9,194 bases of DNA. It comes from Helicobacteraceae bacterium (GTDB taxonomy: Bacteria > Campylobacterota > Campylobacteria > Campylobacterales > Sulfurimonadaceae). A program made the translations under genes and the position numbers. Shown here in pieces: positions 1 through 7,312 of this stretch (the first letter of the stretch is position 1; each line of letters starts with the position of its first letter). The stretch lies in contig JALUJE010000182.1 of the NCBI GenBank assembly GCA_027057185.1, forward strand, positions 1-9,194, in the 5' to 3' direction. Under the pieces are notes generated by a model that was not told where the DNA came from, made no database searches, and saw only the letters and a list, made by a program, of their open reading frames with translations.

Positions 1-1154
1 TATCGGTACTGCGACCAGAGTACGGTCACGGTGTGCGTATGTTTTGTACCTCGCAATTGGTAGCGACCTTTGTGGCAGGTTAGCATCGGATGCTGCACTC
101 CCTCAAGAAAGTGCAACATCGTGGCAAAGGCACTGAAGGCTCGGGTTTTTTTGATGCCCTCACGATGATCGACAAGTCCGTATCCCGGGGCAATAAGCTG
201 ATGCCAATAGACACATTCCACTCTGCCTGTAGCCAGTGCAATAAGATAGTAACGTACCATAAATGCCGCATAAGTCATATCATCGACACACTCTTTTTCC
301 GACGTCGGTGCATATGGGGCGGTATGGCTTCGTGGCCAGTTGGTCTCGGTAATGATAAGTCGCTGGTTCGTTTTGGCACTGAGTGACATAATGGTGTAAA
401 GGAGTTGAATTTTCGTGCCAAGGTGAAACCCCATCTGAGTATGTTCGGGTGCGCCGCGGCGATCGACGTAGAGCAGTGCACTGAATATATTGTAATGAAC
501 TCGGTAGAAATTAAAGAGTGACCTAACGGTGTAATGGTACTCAAAGTCAATGACACTTGAGCCAATGAGCGTGAGCTGGGGGAAGCGTTCCTTTTTGAGC
601 CGTTGGGCGACTTCGTAAAAACGCAGATATTCATCCATACTGAAAAATGCCCATTTTTTACGATTGACGGCATTACCAATCTGGAATTTACATGTAAACG
701 GCAATAACATTTCAAACAGGCGCAATAAATCGTTGTGCAAGAGTGTCAGGTCCTCAACATGCTCGCGATCTTGCAAGATGTTAATGAGCAGATCATACTC
801 TTGAAACTGTGCAATAAATGCAACATAGTCCTCTAAACGTGCCATATCACGCAACGGCAGTCGAATTAAAAGTTGGTTTACCCCAAGCTCTTTGAGCAGT
901 GCTTTCGTTTGCTGCGGTGCTTTGTCGTAATTGATGCTCATACCGAAAAAGTGGTCACTTGAAGGCACTTTTTTCTCAAAAAACGAGAGGGCAAAACGCA
1001 GTATGATTAGTGGAAACATCATTAGATTAACTAGCAACAGCTTGAGTTGGTCGGTGCGAATCTTACGGTTAATGTGGCGACGCACCGTTTTATCGCGAAT
1101 AATATGCGGCTGGTCAGAATAACCGTCCCATTTAAAAATCTGTTTAAAATCCAT
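1..1154 (-). CDS. Membrane-anchored TIM-barrel protein resembling clan GH-A glycoside hydrolases (3' end beyond the window)
   Basis: The minus strand is open without a stop from an ATG at 1154 to the left edge: 384 codons and incomplete. The N-terminus is basic (about residues 20-36) and is followed by one hydrophobic segment (about 38-58), predicting a cytoplasmic tail, one membrane anchor and a periplasmic domain. From about residue 68 it reads like a (beta/alpha)8 glycoside hydrolase: FQIGNAVNRKKW (157-168) sits where clan GH-A has its strand-4 acid/base motif, YVDRRG at 229-234, ITETNWP at 268-274 with a candidate nucleophile Glu270, and W317 followed by an APGYGL stretch near strand 8. 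The residue after Asn161 is Ala162, where the family normally has the acid/base Glu. It may therefore bind rather than cleave sugar, or use another acid. The gene is divergent from an envelope operon, so a role in surface polysaccharide is plausible. Coding is near certain; the fold is a motif-based judgement and the substrate is unknown. Confidence 0.7.
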   Translation of the reverse strand, partial: MDFKQIFKWDGYSDQPHIIRDKTVRRHINRKIRTDQLKLLLVNLMMFPLIILRFALSFFEKKVPSSDHFFGMSINYDKAPQQTKALLKELGVNQLLIRLPLRDMARLEDYVAFIAQFQEYDLLINILQDREHVEDLTLLHNDLLRLFEMLLPFTCKFQIGNAVNRKKWAFFSMDEYLRFYEVAQRLKKERFPQLTLIGSSVIDFEYHYTVRSLFNFYRVHYNIFSALLYVDRRGAPEHTQMGFHLGTKIQLLYTIMSLSAKTNQRLIITETNWPRSHTAPYAPTSEKECVDDMTYAAFMVRYYLIALATGRVECVYWHQLIAPGYGLVDHREGIKKTRAFSAFATMLHFLEGVQHPMLTCHKGRYQLRGTKHTHTVTVLWSQYR

Positions 1155-1177
1155 ACACTGTCCAAACCATTTATGAC

Positions 1178-1190
1178 ATTATAGTATAAT
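1178..1190. promoter_or_regulatory. Bidirectional promoter core: 13-bp palindrome with a TATAAT box on each strand
   Basis: The sequence attatagtataat is a perfect palindrome apart from its central base. It gives TATAAT on the plus strand at 1185-1190 and TATAAT on the minus strand at 1183-1178. Transcription starts would fall near 1197 (plus) and 1171 (minus), leaving leaders of about 15 nt before the ATG at 1212 and about 16 nt before the ATG at 1154. No good -35 box is seen on either side, which is common in Campylobacterota. The plus gene has AAAGGA at 1201-1206, five bases before its ATG; the minus gene has only a weak GGA. The box match is seen directly; promoter function is inferred. 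Confidence 0.55.
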
Positions 1191-1211
1191 TGCGCCTTTA
1201 AAAGGATAGAC

Positions 1212-3116
1212 ATGACTCTCATTACGGTGCTATTGCGCTATTATATTGCTATACTGCTGCTCTTTTTTGTCGGCAGGCTCACGTTGTTTGTTCTCTACTT
1301 TGAGCGTTTTAGCGGTGATGAGGTTAATTACTGGCTCACGTTTCTTTATGGGCTTCGTATGGATGTTATCTTGACCTCGATGCTATTTATTCTTCCGGTG
1401 CTTTTGCTCACACTGATGCCCTCACGCTTTAAACATATAGTAGCGGGCACGGTAAAATATTATTTTTTAGTGGTTATTGCCGTATTGATCTATCTGGAGA
1501 ATGCCACGCTGCCGTTTTTTGCACAGTATGATGTCCGTCCGAACTATCTGTTTGTGGAGTATTTGGAGTACCCCAAAGAGGTCTTTTCCATGCTTTTTGC
1601 CGACTACTTACTGGAGTTTTGCGTGGCATTGTTGATGATTGCAGCTGCCATGTACCTGTATTTAAAAATGACGGGTGATGCGTTTCTTAGGGTTTTTGAC
1701 GTACCTTACCATCAGCGGGTATTGTGGTTTTTCCCGTTGGCACTGCTGCTGTTGCTGGGGATTCGCTCGTCATTGGGTCACCGTCCTGCCAATATCTCTG
1801 ATGCGATGTATTCGACCAGCCGTATTGTGAACGAAATTACCAAAAATACCCCCTATAGTATTGTCTATGCCATCTATGCCAATAAAAAATACGGGCAGGG
1901 AGCCTTGCTGGACAAATATGGAAAAATGGCGCCTTCGGAGGCACTTGAGCGGGTAAAAAAACGGCTCCATATTGAGAGTAACAGTACCGTCTCGGTACTT
2001 TCACGTCTGGAACATACCCATTTTAAGCGGAGTGAACCTAAAAATCTGGTGATCTTTTTGCAGGAGAGTATGGGAGCGCAATTTGTTGAAGCGGTCGGTG
2101 GTGAAGCGGGTATTACCCCCGAGTTCAACCGTCTGGCAAAAGAGGGAATACTTTTTAAAGACCTCTACTCCAACGGAACTCGGAGCATTCGCGGTATTGC
2201 CGGAATGGTATCGGGAAATTTTTCCATACCCGGCAAAGGCGTCCTCAAACGTAACAAGTCGCAGCATGACTTTTTTACCCTTGCCTCACTGTTGAAACCT
2301 TTGGGTTATAAGAGCCTCTTTATTTATGGTGGCGAGAGTCGTTTTGACAATATGAAGGGGTGGTTTTTGGGTAACGGATTTGATGAAATTATTGATGAGC
2401 CAAAGTTTAGCAACCCAAAATTTGTCGGTACATGGGGCGTATGTGATGAAGAGGTGGCGATGCGTGCGAATGCAGAGTTTAAAAAGCTCCATGCCAATAA
2501 GCAAAAATTTGTCTCACTGATTTTTTCCACGTCCAATCACGCTCCGTTTGATTTTCCTGAAGGAAAATTTGCACCGGTGGAAGGGGTGGCGCTCAAAAGT
2601 GTGAAAAATGCCATTAAGTATGCTGATTATGCCATTGGTCGTTTTATTGATGCTGCACGCCAAGAGGCATATTATAAAGATACGGTGTTTGTTATTGTCT
2701 CAGATCATAATATCCGTGTTTATGGTGATGATGTGGTTCCGGTCAATATGTTCCATATTCCCGGGCTCATTTTGAGCAAAGGGCTGACGCCGCAGCAGTA
2801 CGAAAAGATTGCCACCCAGCCTGATGTGTTGGCAACGGCACTTGATCTCATGGGCATGGATGCCACATATCCGATTATGGGACATTCGATTTTTAGCGAT
2901 GCCAAGCAGAATTTGGCATTGATGCAGTTTAACTCCACGTATGCTCTGCGTGTCGATAACACCGTCGCCGTTTTGCGTGAGGGGATGGATGCCCAGACGT
3001 TTCGCTATGTCAATGAACATTTGGTTGCACGCGAATCCGATGCTGAGCTGGAGCGAGATCTGTTAGCATTTATCGTAGCACTGGATTACCTCTATAATCA
3101 TAAGCTGTATCGGTAG
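1212..3116 (+). CDS. LTA-synthase / MdoB-like membrane phosphoglycerol (or phosphoethanolamine) transferase, sulfatase fold
   Basis: The 634-residue protein has about five N-terminal membrane segments (roughly 4-27, 42-69, 80-98, 131-150, 168-186) and a periplasmic alkaline-phosphatase/sulfatase-type domain from about 276. Active-site elements are in family order: FLQESMG with metal ligand Glu285; NGTRSIRG with the predicted nucleophile Thr323; GTWGVCDEE (407-414); SNHAPF with His443; and VSDHN with Asp498 and His499. Family members move a glycerol-phosphate or similar headgroup from a phospholipid via a phospho-Thr intermediate, releasing diacylglycerol. Length suits the family (about 600-700). 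The start is the ATG at 1212 with AAAGGA five bases upstream and a TATAAT box at 1185-1190. It is the first gene of an operon with lpxL and dgkA; DgkA would recycle the diacylglycerol. The acceptor in a Gram-negative cell (periplasmic glucan, lipid A, core sugar or other) cannot be read from sequence. Confidence 0.88.
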   Translation: MTLITVLLRYYIAILLLFFVGRLTLFVLYFERFSGDEVNYWLTFLYGLRMDVILTSMLFILPVLLLTLMPSRFKHIVAGTVKYYFLVVIAVLIYLENATLPFFAQYDVRPNYLFVEYLEYPKEVFSMLFADYLLEFCVALLMIAAAMYLYLKMTGDAFLRVFDVPYHQRVLWFFPLALLLLLGIRSSLGHRPANISDAMYSTSRIVNEITKNTPYSIVYAIYANKKYGQGALLDKYGKMAPSEALERVKKRLHIESNSTVSVLSRLEHTHFKRSEPKNLVIFLQESMGAQFVEAVGGEAGITPEFNRLAKEGILFKDLYSNGTRSIRGIAGMVSGNFSIPGKGVLKRNKSQHDFFTLASLLKPLGYKSLFIYGGESRFDNMKGWFLGNGFDEIIDEPKFSNPKFVGTWGVCDEEVAMRANAEFKKLHANKQKFVSLIFSTSNHAPFDFPEGKFAPVEGVALKSVKNAIKYADYAIGRFIDAARQEAYYKDTVFVIVSDHNIRVYGDDVVPVNMFHIPGLILSKGLTPQQYEKIATQPDVLATALDLMGMDATYPIMGHSIFSDAKQNLALMQFNSTYALRVDNTVAVLREGMDAQTFRYVNEHLVARESDAELERDLLAFIVALDYLYNHKLYR

Positions 3117-3123
3117 GCGGGTG

Positions 3124-4011
3124 ATGTTAGGGTATTATCTCTTTAAAGGTGTGGAGTGGCTGCTATTTTTGTTGCCGTATTCATGGCGACGCACGCTTTT
3201 TCTCGGGATTGCCGATGCTGCACATAGTCTCGATGCCAAACATCGGCGTGTCATTCGACAAAATCTTACTTTCGCTTTTGATCAGGAACTTTCCCCAGAG
3301 CGTATTGCGGAGATCTCCAAAGGGTGTTACCGAAACTTGGCGCTCAATATGCTTCAGGTAATGGAAAACACCCGTGCAGATATTGCCACTATTGGTGCCT
3401 CGGTGACGCTGAAAAATACCGCAGTGTTTGACACGGTTGCAGATCAGGGACGTGCCGTCATTTTTGTGACGGCACATTATGGAAACTGGGAACTTGAAGG
3501 GGCGGTGGTCTCAAGTAGCGTTTCTGCCGCAAGTTCTGTTTACAAGGCGTTGAAAAATCGCTACTTTGACCGTTATTTGCTGCATTCTCGTCAACGTTTT
3601 GGGATGCAGTTATTTGAAAAACGCGGCGCCATTCGGCATCTAAATAACGCGGTAAAGCATGCCCGGAGCATTTCACTCATGATTGATCAGAATGTCAAGG
3701 CAAAAGACGGCATTGTCGTTACCTTTTTTGGAAAAGAGGTACGTCAGACCCCTGCACCGGCCTTTTTGGCACGTAAATACAATGCCGTGATTATTCCGTT
3801 ATTGATGCATCCAAACGACCAAGAAGGGTACACTCTGACGTTTTACGAACCCATTGAGGTAGCACACAGTGATGATGCCGAAGCAGATATTTTGCATGCA
3901 ACTCAAGCGCAGGCACTTTGGCTTGAAACGGAGATACGCCGTGCCCCGGAGCATTGGTTCTGGTGTCATCGACGCTGGAAAGCACAGTACCCGAAAATTT
4001 ACAATACATAA
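3124..4011 (+). CDS. lpxL: Lipid A biosynthesis late acyltransferase (LpxL/HtrB family)
   Basis: A 295-residue protein of the LpxL/LpxM acyltransferase family, which transfers an acyl chain from acyl-ACP to a hydroxyacyl chain of Kdo2-lipid A at the cytoplasmic face of the inner membrane. The H-X4-E catalytic motif is HYGNWE at residues 118-123. Other family landmarks are a hydrophobic N-terminal anchor (about 3-19), the YKALKN segment (140-145), the MIDQN segment (186-190), FFGKEVRQTPAPA (201-213) and a C-terminal PEHWFWCHRRWK typical of these enzymes. Length is normal. A GTG at 3121 directly precedes the ATG at 3124; the ATG is preferred because TAGGCGG ending at 3120 then has usable spacing. 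It follows the upstream stop by 7 bases and precedes dgkA by 12, so it is co-transcribed. Which secondary chain it makes (LpxL, LpxM or another) is not resolvable; lpxL is the generic name. Confidence 0.92.
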   Translation: MLGYYLFKGVEWLLFLLPYSWRRTLFLGIADAAHSLDAKHRRVIRQNLTFAFDQELSPERIAEISKGCYRNLALNMLQVMENTRADIATIGASVTLKNTAVFDTVADQGRAVIFVTAHYGNWELEGAVVSSSVSAASSVYKALKNRYFDRYLLHSRQRFGMQLFEKRGAIRHLNNAVKHARSISLMIDQNVKAKDGIVVTFFGKEVRQTPAPAFLARKYNAVIIPLLMHPNDQEGYTLTFYEPIEVAHSDDAEADILHATQAQALWLETEIRRAPEHWFWCHRRWKAQYPKIYNT

Positions 4012-4013
4012 TG

Positions 4014-4018
4014 AAGGA
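4014..4018 (+). promoter_or_regulatory. Shine-Dalgarno AAGGA fixing the GTG start of dgkA
   Basis: AAGGA lies three to seven bases after the lpxL stop and ends five bases before the GTG at 4024. There is no ATG between it and the conserved part of DgkA, so it supports GTG as the true start. Confidence 0.7.
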
Positions 4019-4023
4019 CTCTT

Positions 4024-4392
4024 GTGAGAAATCAACCCCAATACCATTTTTTTAAAAATACAACCTATGCACTCAACGGTATGAAAGATGTCATTGCCCA
4101 TGAGACCTCATTTAAAATAGAGCTGGTAATTGCTGCCATATTGCTGCCGTTATTGCTTATTTTGGATCTTTCACTACTCCTTAAACTGGTGATGTTCATG
4201 AGTATTATGGGCATGCTGATTGCCGAGGTGATCAACAGCGCTATTGAGCGGGTGGTAGACTTGGTGACATTAGAACACCATGAGATGGCGGGTCGGGCTA
4301 AAGATGTCGGCAGTGCCATTGTTTTTTTAAGTATTATGGTCTTTGTTGTCGTATGGCTTAGTTCTTTTGCCCTGTATTTTGGATTTATTTAA
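4024..4392 (+). CDS. dgkA: Diacylglycerol kinase, small integral-membrane type
   Basis: A 122-residue protein matching the small trimeric membrane kinase DgkA, which phosphorylates diacylglycerol to phosphatidic acid with ATP. The signature E-V-I-N-S-A-I-E-R-V-V-D at 68-79 contains the catalytic Glu75 (E. coli Glu76), with Glu68 and Asn71 also in place. HEMAGRAKDVGSA (86-98) carries the Lys93/Asp94 pair, and HETSFKIE (26-33) carries Glu27 and Glu33, matching the ATP/Mg site of the E. coli enzyme as I recall it. There are three membrane helices (about 34-48, 51-69, 97-119). The start is GTG. It is last in the operon, downstream of a transferase expected to release diacylglycerol, which gives it an obvious substrate. 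Its last 8 bp overlap the end of the opposing gene, so no separate terminator fits between them. Confidence 0.95.
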   Translation: MRNQPQYHFFKNTTYALNGMKDVIAHETSFKIELVIAAILLPLLLILDLSLLLKLVMFMSIMGMLIAEVINSAIERVVDLVTLEHHEMAGRAKDVGSAIVFLSIMVFVVVWLSSFALYFGFI

Positions 4393-6229
4393 AAAAGGCT
4401 GAACTCTCCTGTAGCGACTGCAAAATATAAGGTTGAAATGCCTCAAGAGTCGTGGTGTCTGTTAGGGCATAATCGCTGTTGTTCCGAATCTCCGGTGCCA
4501 ATAGTGCTGAGGGTTTTTTAGAAAAAACAATGACATGCTTTTTGGTTTTAATGGCGTAGTTATTCCAGTTGGCAATAAAGAGGCTTTGTCGATCTCCTTC
4601 AAGCAGATCGACACCGTTGGAGTAGTCACTTACGGCATTGCGTACACCGATGTTTCGCATTAAAAACGGTACGATATCGACATGACTGGTGAGTCGCTCA
4701 ATACGTTGCGGCGGCATTCCGGGAATTTTTACAATTAAAAAGGAGTTGGTCTGGGCATCGCTGAAGGAGCTGTTGTGCCCAAAGTTGCCATATTCGTAAA
4801 ACTCTTCACCGTGGTCGGATGTGACAATAATAATGGCATTGTCATAAACTCCTTTGCTCTTGAGCGCATCAAATAGCTCCTGAAAGAGTCCATCAACATA
4901 GTGGTTGGCATTTTTGTACATGTTCAAGAGTGTGGGAGCATCCTTTTTGGTGATGGTCATATAGTTGATGATTCCATCATTATCGGGTAAAAAGCGTGCC
5001 TGATTTTTGGGGTAGGAGTACGGACCGTGGGGTGCATCGAAAAAGACGAAAGAGAAGAGCGGTTTTGAGCTATCTTGTGCGGCAAGCCATGTTTTGAATG
5101 TATCGGCACTTTGGCGGTCTTTTTCCCACGGCTTGCCTTGGAATGCGTCGTGGATGGTGTCAGGAATATTGACAAATGCGGTCTGGCGGAATTCGGGCCA
5201 TCTGAGATCGGTACTGTTAGTAATATTGATCTGATAGCCCTGATGTTGCAATGCATCAAAAAGCAGTGAGCCTTTTTGCTCATTTAAAAACGAGAACCAG
5301 TAGGTGGCATTGAGCCCGTAAAAGAGCGAGAAGAGTCCAAAACGAGTGGTATTGCCGCCACTGTAGTGGTGTTGAAACAGGAGTGATTCTTGTGCGAAAC
5401 GATAGATGGCGGGCATGATGTCGGGGCTGATCATATCGGCGCGCGTCGCATCGGAACCAAAAATGAAGATGTGTGGCAGTGAGGACATGGTAGTGTATTG
5501 CAAAGGCTGAAGTGGGTACTGCAGTGAAGAGTCCTGTGCCAAAGTGGGGAGTTTGGGCGGCGGTACATAACCAAAATAACGTTTGGCAAGACGGTTAAAC
5601 GTCAGAGGCAGATAGAAGGGAATGACACGCGCTTTTTGTACAAGAGCCGTATGATTTTGAAGCGAAGCGGTTCCAAATGTGACTTTTTCACCAATGACAA
5701 TCAGTGCCAGTGGCAGTACCAAAAAAAGTCGGCTGCGACGATTCAGACGCTCGGCATCGGTAGTGGTGATCTGTCGAATTTTGCGCAATAATTTCCATTC
5801 TATACCAATGAGCACGGCAAGAGCCACCCCCATAGCGAGCATCGGCATGGCTCCAATATGGACACTCTCTTGTGCCGCGGGAGAGAAAATAAGGTTGAGT
5901 ACCATGGGATTGATGTGCATTTTGTAGAGTCGAAAAATGAAGAAGTCGGTTACAATGAGAACGTTCAGAGCAACAATAATAATAGCAGCGAGGTACAGAC
6001 TGCTGCGTTTCAAGTAGATAAAAGGAAACAGTATGATGGCTAAGAACAGGTAGATTAGTGTAATACTTGAGAGTGATGCCCCCAAGGTGAACAGAAAGCT
6101 TCCCGTCGTATAGCTGGGATTGAGTGTCATAAAAAACAGGTAGAGCAGGGCACTGACGAGTAGGTTGACTTTTAAAAAGAGCCATAGTGTTGGGGGTGTG
6201 ACAGAGGGTTGAGGCAAAAGATGTTTCAT
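4385..6229 (-). CDS. YejM/PbgA/LapC-like inner-membrane protein (DUF3413-type membrane domain plus sulfatase domain)
   Basis: The 614-residue protein has five predicted N-terminal membrane helices (about 14-35, 48-71, 78-98, 124-144, 167-181), a linker, and a periplasmic sulfatase-fold domain from about 250. The stretch SGGNTTRFGLFSLFYGL (290-306) and the C-terminal SHVDIVPFLMRN (515-526) closely resemble E. coli YejM (PbgA/LapC), which senses lipopolysaccharide and controls LpxC turnover. Unlike my recollection of the E. coli protein, the catalytic set looks complete: FGSDATR with Asp260, Thr294/Thr295 as nucleophile candidates, FDAPHGPY with His401, TSDHGEEF with Asp471/His472, and His485. 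It may therefore be an active phosphatase or headgroup transferase. The ATG at 6229 is chosen because upstream in-frame codons run into the divergent waaC gene and the hydrophobic domain starts just after it. AAGGAG lies unusually far upstream (about 16 bases). An EptA-type transferase is the main alternative. Confidence 0.85.
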   Translation of the reverse strand: MKHLLPQPSVTPPTLWLFLKVNLLVSALLYLFFMTLNPSYTTGSFLFTLGASLSSITLIYLFLAIILFPFIYLKRSSLYLAAIIIVALNVLIVTDFFIFRLYKMHINPMVLNLIFSPAAQESVHIGAMPMLAMGVALAVLIGIEWKLLRKIRQITTTDAERLNRRSRLFLVLPLALIVIGEKVTFGTASLQNHTALVQKARVIPFYLPLTFNRLAKRYFGYVPPPKLPTLAQDSSLQYPLQPLQYTTMSSLPHIFIFGSDATRADMISPDIMPAIYRFAQESLLFQHHYSGGNTTRFGLFSLFYGLNATYWFSFLNEQKGSLLFDALQHQGYQINITNSTDLRWPEFRQTAFVNIPDTIHDAFQGKPWEKDRQSADTFKTWLAAQDSSKPLFSFVFFDAPHGPYSYPKNQARFLPDNDGIINYMTITKKDAPTLLNMYKNANHYVDGLFQELFDALKSKGVYDNAIIIVTSDHGEEFYEYGNFGHNSSFSDAQTNSFLIVKIPGMPPQRIERLTSHVDIVPFLMRNIGVRNAVSDYSNGVDLLEGDRQSLFIANWNNYAIKTKKHVIVFSKKPSALLAPEIRNNSDYALTDTTTLEAFQPYILQSLQESSAFFK

Positions 6230-6241
6230 TTGGATATTGTA

Positions 6242-6270
6242 GTGACTCCTTCTAAAAAAAATGATAAAAT
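6242..6270 (+). promoter_or_regulatory. Likely waaC promoter with extended -10, overlapping a divergent promoter
   Basis: GTGACT at 6242-6247 (4 of 6 to TTGACA) is followed after 17 bases by TAAAAT at 6265-6270. The -10 is preceded by TGA at 6262-6264, giving an extended -10 (TGnTAAAAT). The start of transcription would lie near 6277, about 22 nt before the waaC ATG. On the other strand TATCAT (6266-6261) is a 5-of-6 match for the -10 of the opposing gene, placing its start near 6254. The two boxes overlap, so polymerase could probably serve only one direction at a time. Function is inferred. Confidence 0.5.
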
Positions 6271-6298
6271 GGCACGAAACTTCTACACAAGGTACGGT

Positions 6299-7312
6299 AT
6301 GAAGATTGCCATTGTCAAACTGAGTGCTATGGGTGACATTGTTCATGCCGCCATTGTATTGCAATTTATAAAACGACATTACCCCGATGCCCGCATAGAC
6401 TGGATATGTGAACAGGCTTTTGCCGGAGTTCTGGAGGACAATGACGATATTGACACCATTCATACCGTGTCGATTAAAGCCCTTAAAAAGCACAAACGCA
6501 TCTCTGAACTTTTGGCATTAATACGTAGGCTTCGACAGTTGGGGCCGTATGACTACATCATAGATATGCAGGGCTTGCTAAAGTCAGCTATTGTAGCGCG
6601 ACTCATAGGAAAACCTACTTATGGTTTTGACAAGAACAGTACAAGAGAATCAATAGCCTCTTTTTTGTATAGCAAGGCATTTGCAATTGCCTACGATGCC
6701 AACACGATTGATCGCAATATACATGTAGTGGCTTCGGCGCTTCATTTTAGTGTGAGTCATGACGCGGCACTGGCAAAGGCACCGTTTCTCTTTTTTCATG
6801 AGGAACCCTTTGTATTTGAACGGTATTTGGGTGCGATGAATGTCGTGTTTATTATTGGTTCGACGTGGGAGAGTCGCAATTATCCTAAAGAGTTGTTTGC
6901 TAAAGTTGCCAATGCTTTACATGTAAAATATCCTGACATACGGGTACTCATTGCCTGGGGTGCTCAAGAGGAGCAGACGCGTGGTGAATGGATTGCGGCA
7001 CATTCTGAATGTGTGACACTACTGCCTGCGTTGCGTCTTAATGCGCTCAAAGCCCTCATTGCCAAATGTGACCTACTCATTGGCAACGATACCGGGCCCA
7101 CACATATGGCATGGGCAATGAATCGCCCCAGTATTACCCTGTTTGGACCTACTCCCGTCTCTCGTGTACAAGAAACGTCTATTAACAAAGTGTTGAAATC
7201 GCCTTCAGTGGTAGACCCTTATAGGCTCGATAAAGAAGATTTCTCCATTGAAGAGATTACCCCCGAGTCGGTGGTTGGCTTAGCAGAGACGTTGTTAGAG
7301 ACGCAACATTAA
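6299..7312 (+). CDS. waaC: Lipopolysaccharide heptosyltransferase I
   Basis: A 337-residue GT-B (family GT9) glycosyltransferase that adds the first L-glycero-D-manno-heptose to Kdo2-lipid A, using ADP-heptose, on the cytoplasmic side of the inner membrane. It aligns by eye with E. coli WaaC: the N-terminal MKIAIVKLSAMGD includes catalytic Asp13; DYIIDMQGLLKSA (85-97) matches the YDAVIDAQGLVKSA region; the sugar-nucleotide site is NDTGPTH (263-269), with Asp264 and His269; and TLFGPT follows at 280-285. Length is normal for WaaC. The ATG at 6299 has AAGG six bases upstream and gives the canonical N-terminus; a TTG at 6209 would add 30 unrelated residues. WaaC rather than WaaF is preferred from the K-LSAMGD and DxQGLLKS motifs. 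Its stop overlaps the opposing small gene by 4 bp. Confidence 0.93.
   Translation: MKIAIVKLSAMGDIVHAAIVLQFIKRHYPDARIDWICEQAFAGVLEDNDDIDTIHTVSIKALKKHKRISELLALIRRLRQLGPYDYIIDMQGLLKSAIVARLIGKPTYGFDKNSTRESIASFLYSKAFAIAYDANTIDRNIHVVASALHFSVSHDAALAKAPFLFFHEEPFVFERYLGAMNVVFIIGSTWESRNYPKELFAKVANALHVKYPDIRVLIAWGAQEEQTRGEWIAAHSECVTLLPALRLNALKALIAKCDLLIGNDTGPTHMAWAMNRPSITLFGPTPVSRVQETSINKVLKSPSVVDPYRLDKEDFSIEEITPESVVGLAETLLETQH

Noticed and set aside
275..715. 146-codon minus-strand ORF
   Set aside because: It lies inside the longer minus-strand frame open from 1154 to the window edge, which has coherent protein motifs; this frame does not.
5688..6185. 165-codon minus-strand ORF with many Cys, His and Gln
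   Set aside because: It is an out-of-frame shadow of the membrane domain of the LapC-like gene, and its composition is not protein-like.
6209..6298. TTG-initiated extension of waaC
   Set aside because: The canonical WaaC N-terminus begins at the ATG at 6299, which has its own AAGG; the extension covers the divergent promoter.
6230..6493. In-frame N-terminal extension of the LapC-like gene on the minus strand
   Set aside because: It would overlap the promoter and first 195 bases of waaC and encodes nothing family-like; the ATG at 6229 directly precedes the first membrane helix.
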